A stretch of 64,000 bases of DNA from Mariprofundus sp. NF (GTDB lineage Bacteria; Pseudomonadota; Zetaproteobacteria; Mariprofundales; Mariprofundaceae), in NCBI RefSeq assembly GCF_013387455.1, contig NZ_VWNC01000002.1, positions 62,001 to 126,000 of the forward strand. Reading direction: 5' to 3'. Below are positions 12,361 through 20,820 of this stretch, in pieces (positions within the stretch are counted from its first letter, which is position 1; every line of letters begins with the position of its first letter). Under the pieces are notes generated by a model. The model was given only the letters and a program-made list of their open reading frames with translations. It was not told the DNA's origin and searched no databases. A program made the position numbers and the translations under genes.

Positions 12361-13365
12361 ATGTCGGCAATCGAACTGCTTTATAGAAATATCCGGGACA
12401 CCTCGACAAAAAACGTCCTGGTTCTCAATGCCCAAGCGCATCCACTGCTCAATGATATCTGCAAAGAAGCGGCCAGCTGCCTGCTGCAACAGAGCTTTAA
12501 ACCATCGTGCAATGCACTAAGCAGTTCGGGGTTAAGGTGGGTAACTACCATTTCTACAGATCAACATTTTGACCTGATTCTGATTCACCCTGCAAAAAAC
12601 AGGCAGCAGACCCTCTCCTGGATGGCATATGCCATGCAGCGACTGGTGGACGATGGGAAAATCGTTATGGCCTGTGCCAACAACCACGGGGCCAAAGGTT
12701 ATGAGACTGCCCTGAAAAATCTGGCTGGCACCACTACCTCATCCTCTAAATCCAAATGCCGCATCTTTTCTGCCATAAAATCAGCTGCCTTCAGTAGTGA
12801 ACTGGCAGTGCAGTGGCTGGGTAATGGAAAACCCCAGGGTGTCGCATCGCATGGACTGATCTCCCGACCGGGCCTGTTCAGCTGGGATAGAGCCGACCCC
12901 GGCTCACAACTGCTTCTTTCACAACTGCCCGAACTCTCCGGTTCAGGCATGGATCTCTGCTCCGGTTACGGTCTGCTAAGCGAGAGGATTCTGCACAGCT
13001 CGGAGCGGGTGAACGCTATCCATCTCGTTGAAGCCGAGCAGCTGGCTCTCGATTGTGCTGCTGAAAACTGTGAAGCATGGTCTGCAAAGGTTAGCCTTCA
13101 CTGGCTGGATGCTGCAGCTGAACCGTTGCCCGGCAATATGGATTGGGTTGTTTGTAATCCGCCCTTTCATACGGGGCAGGAACGCGATATTGAACTGGGC
13201 CGGAAAATCATCATCAACGGCTGCCGTGCTCTGAAGCCGGGTGGAGAGATCTATCTGGTAGCCAATCGCAAGCTGCCTTATGAGTCTGTACTGCAATCAA
13301 ACCTGAAAAAAATTCAAACGCTGATCGAAGCTGAAGGGTTCAAGATCATTCGAGGAGTACGATGA
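12361..13365 (+). CDS. RsmC-like SAM-dependent methyltransferase
   Basis: Class I methyltransferase of 334 residues in the RsmC/RlmG style: a degenerate N-terminal half (about 1-165) and a catalytic C-terminal half. SAM-binding motif I is LCSGYGLLSERIL (about 199-211), and the substrate-amino motif is NPPFHTG (about 262-268), as in guanine-N2 methyltransferases of 16S or 23S rRNA. 16S m2G1207 methylation (RsmC) is the likeliest activity but the exact target cannot be proven. It overlaps the following pseudouridine synthase by 4 bases, consistent with a two-gene rRNA modification operon. Confidence 0.82.
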   Translation: MSAIELLYRNIRDTSTKNVLVLNAQAHPLLNDICKEAASCLLQQSFKPSCNALSSSGLRWVTTISTDQHFDLILIHPAKNRQQTLSWMAYAMQRLVDDGKIVMACANNHGAKGYETALKNLAGTTTSSSKSKCRIFSAIKSAAFSSELAVQWLGNGKPQGVASHGLISRPGLFSWDRADPGSQLLLSQLPELSGSGMDLCSGYGLLSERILHSSERVNAIHLVEAEQLALDCAAENCEAWSAKVSLHWLDAAAEPLPGNMDWVVCNPPFHTGQERDIELGRKIIINGCRALKPGGEIYLVANRKLPYESVLQSNLKKIQTLIEAEGFKIIRGVR

Positions 13366-14111
13366 ATAACGTAAAAGCTGAACGGCTGGATAAACTACTC
13401 TCCAATCTCGGCTACGGTGCCAGAAAAGATGTGCGCTTCTGGATTAAGGAGGGATGGATCACGATAGATGGAAAACCGGCCACCTCCCCTGCTCAGAAGG
13501 TGCTGGCAGATCAGGTGCTACTCGATGAAAAACCACTGGATCATCCGCACGGGTTGACCATTATCTATCATAAGCCGCTGGGCACAGTCTGCTCTCGCAA
13601 GGAGAATGGCCGCCTGATCTATGCCGATTTTCCGGATCGCTGGATCGATCGCAAACCGCCACTCTCGGGTGTTGGCAGACTTGATAAAGAGACATCGGGA
13701 CTATTGATTGTAACGGATGACGGCAACCTCAATCACCAACTGACCAGCCCTAAAAAACATATCTCCAAAACCTATGCTGTAACACTGGATCGACCACTGC
13801 AGGGCAATGAGGCAGAACTCTTTGCTGCCGGAACGCTGCTTCTGGAGGGTGATGAGAGACCATGCCTGCCGGCAGAGATGAGTCTGCAGGGTGAAAAGGA
13901 GGTTACACTGGTGTTGCATGAGGGGCGTTATCATCAGGTACGCCGCATGTTTTCAGCAGTTGGTAATCACGTCACCGGACTTACCCGAACTCATATCGGA
14001 GCGCTATCACTCGATAGCTGCGACCTTGGCGAGGGTGACTACAAAGTCACCACCCCGGAGGCACTGATGAAACTTGTTTTAGCGGATTCCGGGAGTCAGT
14101 CAGACGCCTGA
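13362..14111 (+). CDS. rsuA: rRNA pseudouridine synthase, RsuA family
   Basis: RluB/RsuA-type enzyme of 249 residues. The N-terminal S4 RNA-binding domain covers about residues 6-60 (RLDKLLSNLGYGARKDVR). The catalytic domain carries the essential aspartate in GRLDKETSGLLIVTDDG, with the conserved RYHQVRRMF segment near the C-terminus. Size and S4-plus-catalytic layout fit RsuA (16S U516) best, although RluB/E relatives cannot be excluded. Its start overlaps the RsmC-like gene (ATGA), giving a two-gene rRNA modification unit. Confidence 0.88.
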   Translation: MNNVKAERLDKLLSNLGYGARKDVRFWIKEGWITIDGKPATSPAQKVLADQVLLDEKPLDHPHGLTIIYHKPLGTVCSRKENGRLIYADFPDRWIDRKPPLSGVGRLDKETSGLLIVTDDGNLNHQLTSPKKHISKTYAVTLDRPLQGNEAELFAAGTLLLEGDERPCLPAEMSLQGEKEVTLVLHEGRYHQVRRMFSAVGNHVTGLTRTHIGALSLDSCDLGEGDYKVTTPEALMKLVLADSGSQSDA

Positions 14112-14360
14112 TCAGTCGTTGTAAGAGATGCGTCGCAGGTATGCGTCATCATCAAACTTTTGTTGGCGCACATATGGTTTGATATACCTCTGCTTATAAC
14201 TTGAGCGATTACTGCTTAGCATGGTGACTTTAGTAGCCCCATCCATGAAACTGGCCAGAAAAGTTGATTCACCTGACTTGGTTGCTGCATTGAAATCCTG
14301 CGCTGTAGCAGTTCCCGTTAGTAGTAACAATGATGATAGCAATAGCGTAACAGCTTTCAT
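14112..14360 (-). CDS. Small exported protein of unknown function
   Basis: An 82-residue product starting at 14360 behind a perfect AAGGAGGT site. A signal peptide (AVTLLLSSLLLLTGTATA) is followed by a short mature part with no cysteines. The mature part contains a basic stretch (SSYKQRYIKPYVRQQ) and ends in an acidic/basic tail (FDDDAYLRRISYND). I do not recognise a family. It is convergent with rsuA, whose stop it abuts. The strong ribosome binding site and signal peptide support it being real. Confidence 0.6.
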   Translation of the reverse strand: MKAVTLLLSSLLLLTGTATAQDFNAATKSGESTFLASFMDGATKVTMLSSNRSSYKQRYIKPYVRQQKFDDDAYLRRISYND

Positions 14361-14446
14361 ATTGACCTCCTTTCTCACTCTTGCACAGAGCTTGTCTGGT
14401 TATCTTATTGAAACAGTTACTACGGAAATGTGACTCCGATCATTAA

Positions 14447-14481
14447 AACAAAAAAAGCCCCGCAGCAGTGCTGCGGGGCTA
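14447..14481 (-). terminator. Intrinsic terminator of the cyclase gene
   Basis: The perfect palindrome AGCCCCGCAGCA / TGCTGCGGGGCT is followed on the minus strand by a run of eight T. It lies downstream of the cyclase gene that ends at 14524. Confidence 0.92.
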
Positions 14482-14523
14482 AAGGTAAAACAGATTGATT
14501 CAAAAACCCTGTGGTTATTCAGA

Positions 14524-15387
14524 TTACTGGAATATCTTTTTCATGCGACTACTCATACTCGATTCCAGCCCCATCTGCTTGGGTGAAACCTCATACAGGG
14601 TGCTTACACCAACTCCTTTAAGCGTCATGTTTTTCGGTGCTCCAATCAAAATATCACCAGAATAGTCACGCAGTTTGGTGTGAATCAGACCATAAACGAT
14701 CTCATCAATAAGAATCTGGTTACGCAGGGCCTGGGACTCAATACGCGCCCCTTTATCCATAGCGTGGCCAATAAAATCCTGCTCTTTACCAGGAATCTCC
14801 TTCACATAACCACAGGTGATACCGATACGGAAATTCAGCGGGCCAACGATCTTCTTCAATTTCTTGCGTTCACTGGAGAGAGAATTTTTGATCAACATCG
14901 ATGCCATTACCGCATCAATAGCCCGCTCAAACACGATCAAAACGCCATCGCCCAGTTTTTTCACGACCTGCCCGCTGTAACGTTCTACCGCACGCTCACA
15001 GATATCGCAGAAGAGCCTATTGCGCATATAACCTTTGGTGTGGCCCATGGATCGTTTGTATTCGGTTGAGCTCTCCAGATCGGTAAACATGATGCATTTA
15101 TAGTGATCCTGAGTGGTCGCAATGGCGTGCGCCACCTCTTCAATAATCACATCCAGATCCAGAGGTTTGGCATTGACCCGGCTGGCAGGTTTGGAGGCGG
15201 CAAGCCTTGGAACCACTGCCAGATCGCCGGAGGAGACAACCAGGTCGACAGCATTCGCTTTATCCGAAGTTTTTCGGCTCACCGCAGGTTTGCGATTGGT
15301 TGCAGATGCACGACTGGCGCTGGATTTCGGAATAGTAAGCACCTTCACTTCACTACTGCTTTTCTCTGCTTTTCTCACTGCACTCAT
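14524..15387 (-). CDS. Class III adenylate/guanylate cyclase
   Basis: Soluble nucleotide cyclase of 287 residues that should make cAMP or cGMP. The catalytic domain spans about residues 95-270. The first metal aspartate lies in MFTDLESSTEY and the second in KKLGDGVLIVFE; further class III landmarks are FRIGITCGYV and DFIGHAMDKGARIE. The first 90 residues are a Ser/Ala/Lys-rich, probably disordered extension with no membrane segment or recognised sensor domain. The ATG has a GGAGG site and an intrinsic terminator follows, so it is monocistronic. No CRP-like receptor is seen nearby, and substrate choice between ATP and GTP cannot be decided by eye. Confidence 0.9.
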   Translation of the reverse strand: MSAVRKAEKSSSEVKVLTIPKSSASRASATNRKPAVSRKTSDKANAVDLVVSSGDLAVVPRLAASKPASRVNAKPLDLDVIIEEVAHAIATTQDHYKCIMFTDLESSTEYKRSMGHTKGYMRNRLFCDICERAVERYSGQVVKKLGDGVLIVFERAIDAVMASMLIKNSLSSERKKLKKIVGPLNFRIGITCGYVKEIPGKEQDFIGHAMDKGARIESQALRNQILIDEIVYGLIHTKLRDYSGDILIGAPKNMTLKGVGVSTLYEVSPKQMGLESSMSSRMKKIFQ

Positions 15388-15556
15388 ATCAAGCCTCCGG
15401 CAAAACTATGCTGGTCGCAATGCTTGAGGTGATAGCCATTTGAATCTGTGACCTAAATCGCAAAAGCTCAGGTGAGCCTACAATAAGGGCATTAATAGTT
15501 AGTGTAACTATTGAATATTAAAAGAAAGATCTGGAGAAAGGAGTGTTCCTTCAGAT

Positions 15557-16546
15557 TTAATAAGGTCGGTGCGCAGAGAAATCGGCAAGCTCGGCAAGCA
15601 GGCCTCTTATCTCATCATTACTATTTTCAGGCAGCTGTTTCTTGGCTCGTGCTGCATAATCTCTGGCACGCTGCATCGCATACTCTGCGCCATTCTGAGC
15701 CGCCACACGTTCACGCACCCACTCACGGTCGCCATCTTCATAACAGCCGCGTTCTGCCACCTCTTCTACCCGCTGAGCCAGCTCACTATCCCGCTGCATG
15801 GCATGAATCAGCGGCAGGGTAATTTTACCCTCTTCCAGATCATGACCAACAGGTTTGCCCGCCTCTTCAGCTTCAGCCAGATAGTCGAGTGCATCATCCA
15901 TCAGCTGGAAAGCAACACCGAGGCACATACCATAATCAGCCAGATCAGCCACAACCTCAGGGCTTTGACCTGAAACATGCGCACCCACTTCACTGGCAGC
16001 CTTGAACAGCACCGCCGTTTTACGCTCAATCACTTCAAGGCATTCAGCCTCTGTCATGCCGAGATGGAAGGTGCGGGAGAGCTGTAACACTTCACCCTCA
16101 GCAAGTGCATTGGTCACGTCACTCATCAGCTTGAGCATCGCCATATCACCATCAGCCACCATCATCTGGAAAGCTCTGGAGAAGAGGTAGTCACCGACCA
16201 GAACGCTGGCCTGATTACCCCATACGCCATTGGCAGAGGGGGAACCACGACGCTGATCGGATGAATCAACGACATCATCGTGCAGCAGTGATGCCGTATG
16301 AATAAACTCAATCACCACCGAGAGTGGAATATGACTATCGCCTTTGTAGTTAAAGAGTCGGGCGATCAGCAGGCAGAGCAGCGGGCGCAAGCGCTTGCCA
16401 CCACTATTCACAATATAGTGGCCGATAGCCGGAATCATCATGATATCGGATTGCAGATTCTCATGGATACAGGCGTTCACCCGTTCCATGTCCATCCTGC
16501 ACAGCTCCGTTGCACGCTCCAGCGGGGAAATCGTTGCATTAGTCAC
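15557..16546 (-). CDS. ispB: Polyprenyl (octaprenyl) diphosphate synthase
   Basis: Trans-prenyltransferase that extends farnesyl diphosphate to the C40-class side chain of respiratory quinones. The 329 residues contain the first aspartate-rich motif in LLHDDVVDSSDQRRG, the GGKRLRPLL substrate segment, and the second aspartate motif QLMDDALDY. GTG at 16546 is the likely start (GTG ACT AAT). It is divergent from maf. Product chain length is inferred from the family, not seen in the sequence. Confidence 0.93.
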   Translation of the reverse strand: MTNATISPLERATELCRMDMERVNACIHENLQSDIMMIPAIGHYIVNSGGKRLRPLLCLLIARLFNYKGDSHIPLSVVIEFIHTASLLHDDVVDSSDQRRGSPSANGVWGNQASVLVGDYLFSRAFQMMVADGDMAMLKLMSDVTNALAEGEVLQLSRTFHLGMTEAECLEVIERKTAVLFKAASEVGAHVSGQSPEVVADLADYGMCLGVAFQLMDDALDYLAEAEEAGKPVGHDLEEGKITLPLIHAMQRDSELAQRVEEVAERGCYEDGDREWVRERVAAQNGAEYAMQRARDYAARAKKQLPENSNDEIRGLLAELADFSAHRPY

Positions 16547-16608
16547 GGGTTGTGCATCGTAAACGCGATGTTCGTGCCGTCAAGCTTAAGGCAGGTTATG
16601 CTTGGCAG

Positions 16609-17169
16609 ATGGAAGTTATTCTCGCATCCCGATCACCCCGTCGCCTCTATCTGCTGCAAGCTGCCGGGCTTGCTGTTGAAGTGCGCCCCTCACACATCGA
16701 TGAAACACCACTTGCTCATGAAACTGTCGCCGATACCGTTCAACGCCTGTGCAGAGAGAAGGCTCTGGCCTGCCAGACAGATGGTGATATCCCGGTGATT
16801 GCTGCCGATACACTGGTTGCCATTCATGGTGAAGCGCTGGGGCAACCAACTGATCTGAAACATGCCAAACAGATGCTCACACAACTCTCCGGCCATACCC
16901 ATCAGGTGCTGACCGCCGTATGCGTGCGTCTGGGAGATCAGATCCAGAGTGATTGCATTCAGACCAGCGTAAGATTCAGAGAGATCAACAGCGACGAGAT
17001 TGATACCTATCTGGCCCATAATGATATTCTCGATAAAGCTGGCAGTTATGCCATTCAAGGCGGCGCAGCCTCCTTTATTCAGGCCATTGACGGACCACTG
17101 GACAATGTGATCGGTTTGCCGGTCTCCACAACCTTGCATATGATCGCTCAAATGAAGGATAAATTATGA
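16609..17169 (+). CDS. maf: Maf-family nucleotide pyrophosphatase
   Basis: House-cleaning enzyme hydrolysing non-canonical or modified (d)NTPs to monophosphates. The start at 16609 gives the typical Maf N-terminus EVILASRSPRRLYLL (SxRR motif); a longer frame from 16552 adds an unrelated leader. Other family positions are IDET, PVIAADTLV with the catalytic Asp, and DKAGSYAIQGGAASFI. The 186-residue length is normal. Its stop overlaps the rng start, the common maf-rng arrangement. Members vary in dTTP/UTP or m7GTP preference, which I cannot assign. Confidence 0.92.
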   Translation: MEVILASRSPRRLYLLQAAGLAVEVRPSHIDETPLAHETVADTVQRLCREKALACQTDGDIPVIAADTLVAIHGEALGQPTDLKHAKQMLTQLSGHTHQVLTAVCVRLGDQIQSDCIQTSVRFREINSDEIDTYLAHNDILDKAGSYAIQGGAASFIQAIDGPLDNVIGLPVSTTLHMIAQMKDKL

Positions 17170-18692
17170 GTATCGAACTACTGGTTAATGTCGCCCCGTT
17201 TGAAACACGGATTGCCCGCATTGAGAACAATCTGGCTGAAGAGATCTATATTGAACGCGAAAGCGAGCGCGGCCTGAAGGGCAATATCTACAAAGGTCGC
17301 GTGCAGCGGGTTCTGCCGGGTATTCAGGCAGCATTTGTGGATATCGGCATGGAGAAGGCCGGCTTCCTCTATGCCGGAGACATCGCCACGGCAAAACAGG
17401 ATAGTGTTGAATTATCCGATGATATTGAAAACGGGGATGAGTCAGAGCCTGACAACGAAACCCCTGAGACGCATTACTCTCGCCGCTCTGCACCACCTAT
17501 CGCCAATCTGATTAAAGATGGGCAGGAGTTGATGGTACAGGTATCACGCGAACCCATCGCATCAAAAGGACCACGGCTGACAACCCAGGTCGGTCTGGCC
17601 GGGCGTTATCTGGTCTATCTACCACATCTCGATCATATCGGTATCGCTCGCCGCCTTGAAGATCAGGTAGAGCGCGAACGGCTGCTTACTATCGGCAAAA
17701 CCATCAGCCCTGAGCAGGGTGGTGTGATTATTCGTACTGTGGCAGAGGGGCGTGACGAAGATGAGATGCGTCAGGATCTGGATTTTCTGCTTCGTCTCTG
17801 GGCCGATATCGAAAAACGGTCAAAGAGCTCAGGGCTGGGCAAAATCATCCATAAAGAGCTGAACCTCTATCTGCGTGTTATGCGCGATTATGTCGATAGC
17901 GATGTCGAGAAAATTCATATCGACTCGAAAGAGGCATACGAGAGCATGAAAAAGTTCGCCCGCCGCTTTATGCCCGAGGTTGCCAAAAAGCTCTACTACT
18001 ACCCGGGTGATCGTCCCATCTTCGACGTCTACGGCGTTGAAGAGGCGATCGAACGTGCCCTGCAACGGCGCGTACCTTTGAAATCCGGTGGTTATCTCAT
18101 CATCGACCAGACCGAAGCGCTGATCGCCATTGATGTCAATTCAGGCTCCTTTGTCGGCTCCCGTAATATGGAGGAGACCGGCTTTAAAACCAATCTTGAG
18201 GCGGCGCATGAGATTGTGCACCAGCTAAGGTTGCGCAACCTTGGTGGCATTGTTGTTGTCGATTTTATTGATATGCAGGAAGATGAGAACAAGCAGCGTC
18301 TGATGGAGATACTGGAGGAGGCCCTTAAGCGCGATAAGGCCAAGACCCATGTGGTGCAATTCTCCGATCTCGGTCTTGTCGAGATGACCCGTAAACGCAC
18401 ACGCGAATCCCTCGGCCGTATTCTGCTTAATGAGTGCAACCACTGCCACGGTGTCGGCAGCGCTAAAAGTCCGACCACAATCTGTTACCAGCTGTTTCGT
18501 GAGGTGGTTGCCGAAGCCCGCGCCTACCCTTGTGAAAAGCTGATGGTCATTGCCCATCCGACTATTATTGATCTGATGCTTGGCGAAGAGAGTAAAGCCG
18601 TTGAACAGCTCGAAGCGTTTCTGCGTAAGGAGATCAGGCTGGAGAGTAATGAACAGTTTGCGCCGGATCACTACGAAATAGTCCTGCAGTAA
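17166..18692 (+). CDS. rng: Ribonuclease G
   Basis: Endoribonuclease of the RNase E/G family that processes the 5' end of 16S rRNA and degrades mRNA. The 508 residues comprise an N-terminal S1-like domain (GNIYKGRVQRVLPGIQAAFVD in part, near 35-60), a 5'-sensor/RNase H-like region, and a DNase I-like catalytic region whose Mg-binding aspartates lie in ALIAIDVNSGSFVGS and VVVDFIDM. The zinc link is CNHCHG (CxxC). It lacks the long C-terminal degradosome scaffold of RNase E, so RNase G is the better name. An AAGGAT site precedes the ATG, which overlaps the maf stop. Confidence 0.95.
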   Translation: MSIELLVNVAPFETRIARIENNLAEEIYIERESERGLKGNIYKGRVQRVLPGIQAAFVDIGMEKAGFLYAGDIATAKQDSVELSDDIENGDESEPDNETPETHYSRRSAPPIANLIKDGQELMVQVSREPIASKGPRLTTQVGLAGRYLVYLPHLDHIGIARRLEDQVERERLLTIGKTISPEQGGVIIRTVAEGRDEDEMRQDLDFLLRLWADIEKRSKSSGLGKIIHKELNLYLRVMRDYVDSDVEKIHIDSKEAYESMKKFARRFMPEVAKKLYYYPGDRPIFDVYGVEEAIERALQRRVPLKSGGYLIIDQTEALIAIDVNSGSFVGSRNMEETGFKTNLEAAHEIVHQLRLRNLGGIVVVDFIDMQEDENKQRLMEILEEALKRDKAKTHVVQFSDLGLVEMTRKRTRESLGRILLNECNHCHGVGSAKSPTTICYQLFREVVAEARAYPCEKLMVIAHPTIIDLMLGEESKAVEQLEAFLRKEIRLESNEQFAPDHYEIVLQ

Positions 18693-18711
18693 AGCGGCTC
18701 TCACTCACCCT

Positions 18712-19893
18712 ATGGCCGGAATAGTCCGTTCACCACTACTGCTCTATGTGCATATCCCCTTCTGCGCCCATAAATGCCACTACTGTGATTTCAATTCGCA
18801 CCAGCGCCCTGCTCCCGACTGGCAGGGCTATCAACAGGCACTAATCGCTGAACTTGAACATTGGGCTGAAACTCCGATGTTTGCAGGCCGGAAACTGTCA
18901 TCGATATTTATTGGTGGTGGCACCCCGTCACTGGCACCTCCTGAACTGATCGATGCCGTCATTGAGCAGGCAAATAAGCTATATGGATTTGAAGAGAATA
19001 TAGAGATCAGCCTCGAGGCCAATCCGGGCAGTGTCGATGCCGGACATTTCGCTGCCTACCGTCAGGCAGGCATCAATCGCCTCTCTATGGGTGTGCAGAG
19101 CCTTGATGACCGGGAACTTAAGTGGCTGGAACGTATTCATGACAGCAGCGAGGCACTTAACGCTTTTGACATCGCCAGAGATGCCGGTTTCGATAATATT
19201 AATCTCGACCTCATCTATGGCCTTCCGAATCAACCACTGGATCAGTGGCTGCAGAGCCTGCAAACCGCCATCGCGCTTGGCACAGAACACCTCTCCTGCT
19301 ACCAGCTAACCATTGAACCGCACACCAAACTGGCAACCACCCACGCCATCAACCCCATCAATGTACCGGATGATGATCTGGCCATTGCCATGTTCACAGA
19401 GACACGCAATCAACTGCAATCGGCTGGATTAGAAGCCTATGAGATATCCAACTTTGCCAAACCGGGACTGAAATGCCGCCATAACGACGGCTACTGGAAA
19501 TATCATGACTATATTGGCATTGGTGCCGGAGCAGTCGGAAAATGGGATGACTGGATCTCCGAAAACTCCGGTGGCGTCACCCGCTACTGCAACATTCGCA
19601 CCCCTGAGTCCTATATCAAGGCAGCGTTAAAAAGTGGTGAGGCGATCAACAGCCGAGAATCACTGACTAAACAGCAGGCTGCAGCCGAAGCGATATGGGT
19701 TGGCCTCAGACGCAGCAACGGCATCAACCGAGACGCATTCAGAGACCGCTTCGGTCACGATCTATGGGCCCTGTTTTCCGATGAATTCAGCCCTTGGTTG
19801 AACCTGGGCAAGCTTGAATTAAATAATGAGCAGCTCTCGCTGAGCAGCTCAGGCTTACTGCTGGCGGATGAGATATCCGCCAGCGTATTATAA
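18712..19893 (+). CDS. hemW: Heme chaperone HemW (radical SAM)
   Basis: HemN-like radical SAM protein now regarded as a heme chaperone rather than coproporphyrinogen dehydrogenase. The 393 residues open with the radical SAM CxxxCxxC motif in IPFCAHKCHYCDF. The residue after the third cysteine pair is Asp-Phe, not the Cys that marks true HemN. FIGGGTPS, MGVQSLDD and the C-terminal HemN domain follow. It begins 19 bases after rng and probably belongs to the same transcription unit. It is intact, and is followed by a transposase relic. Confidence 0.93.
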   Translation: MAGIVRSPLLLYVHIPFCAHKCHYCDFNSHQRPAPDWQGYQQALIAELEHWAETPMFAGRKLSSIFIGGGTPSLAPPELIDAVIEQANKLYGFEENIEISLEANPGSVDAGHFAAYRQAGINRLSMGVQSLDDRELKWLERIHDSSEALNAFDIARDAGFDNINLDLIYGLPNQPLDQWLQSLQTAIALGTEHLSCYQLTIEPHTKLATTHAINPINVPDDDLAIAMFTETRNQLQSAGLEAYEISNFAKPGLKCRHNDGYWKYHDYIGIGAGAVGKWDDWISENSGGVTRYCNIRTPESYIKAALKSGEAINSRESLTKQQAAAEAIWVGLRRSNGINRDAFRDRFGHDLWALFSDEFSPWLNLGKLELNNEQLSLSSSGLLLADEISASVL

Positions 19894-20304
19894 TCCCATC
19901 AGCATCAGAAGGAGAAAGCCGCAGCCAAAGCACGCTGTTTCCTGAGCTGCTGGATGATTATGTAGCTGAGGACAATCCAGTTCGGGTGATTGTGCAAATA
20001 GTTGTGTGTTGTGTCCCCCTGAATTCTTGGCGATGGTCTCAAGGGGTGGATGTGACTTTGCTGGAAGCACTTGCGGCGTTGCTCTTTTTACACTCTCTGC
20101 ATCTGTGGGTGAACTGAATGAATCATCGGTGGCGAGTGTTGAAAGATTTTTGCTTTAACAAGAGCGATTCCTGACCCGTCCCAAACTGTCATATGAGTTT
20201 GTAGTGTATTTTGGCTGGAAGCAGAAGCATCTGATAAGGTTGAACGCAGCTTTTAAGGTCGCCAAACCTTTGTACTTGAAGGTGTTTTTCTCTATGGTTT
20301 GTAT
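19894..20304. other. Decayed intergenic region with transposase relic
   Basis: This 411-base gap between hemW and the B-box gene contains no intact gene. Its left part holds the IS1182-type fragment annotated separately. The right part (about 20165-20307) has an open stretch on the plus strand ending at the TGA within 20305-20309, which has no recognisable homology. It looks like deletion-scarred mobile DNA. Confidence 0.55.
19923..19992 (+). pseudogene. IS1182-family transposase N-terminal relic
   Basis: The frame starting at 19923 reads SQSTLFPELLDDYVAED followed by NPVRVI. This matches the characteristic opening of IS1182-group transposases (Q-x-LxP-x-LDDYV-x-DNPVRVID). The match breaks off after about 23 codons and stops follow, so only a short piece of the 5' end survives. 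No terminal inverted repeats are apparent. Confidence 0.65.
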
Positions 20305-20820
20305 ATGAAAGAAAAAAGTGCCGCAGAAAGCAAACGTTGCCCCCTGGTTCTTAAAAAGAAAGACGGCTCAACCACGAATATCTACTGCGACGATCACCTT
20401 GAGAGTCGCTCCACATTTAAATGTCTGAAATGCGGCCACTTCTTCTGCGAAGAGTGCGTGGGTGGAGAGGACCACGACAAAACTTACTGTGTTAGCTGCA
20501 AGAGCTTCTATGTGCAGGATGAGAAAAAACGCCAAGCACAAATGAAGAAAGCAACTGATGCCGTGTCATCATCAAAAAAAGTTGAACTTACGCTTTCCGC
20601 ATTGGGGTTTAGTTTGATTATTGCTCTGGGTTATTATGTATATGTAAATAGCCCAGCCCCCGTCGTTCAGAGAAGCAATTTGAGCCCAGAAGAAGCGAAA
20701 ATGGTGCAGGCCGCCAATCGTCTGGTAACTGAGACCGGCCTTTTGGTTCAACAGGAAATCCTTGAGTCCAAACGTCTATTGGAAGAGCCGCTGGATGCCG
20801 CAAGAGTTAGTGATGAATAA
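20305..20820 (+). CDS. B-box-type zinc-finger membrane protein
   Basis: A 171-residue protein. The N-terminal half is a cysteine-rich zinc module: YCDDH, FKCLKCGHFFCEEC and YCVSC give the CxxH / CxxC / CxxC / CxxC spacing of bacterial B-box fingers. A charged linker is followed by one transmembrane helix (about 95-115, FSLIIALGYYVYV) and a roughly 50-residue, probably helical extracytoplasmic tail. The zinc finger would be cytoplasmic. Its stop overlaps the start of a pseudopilin gene by 8 bases, so the two are translationally coupled. No Shine-Dalgarno sequence is obvious before the ATG at 20305. Function is unknown; a pilus or secretion-linked role is an inference from the neighbour. Confidence 0.72.
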   Translation: MKEKSAAESKRCPLVLKKKDGSTTNIYCDDHLESRSTFKCLKCGHFFCEECVGGEDHDKTYCVSCKSFYVQDEKKRQAQMKKATDAVSSSKKVELTLSALGFSLIIALGYYVYVNSPAPVVQRSNLSPEEAKMVQAANRLVTETGLLVQQEILESKRLLEEPLDAARVSDE

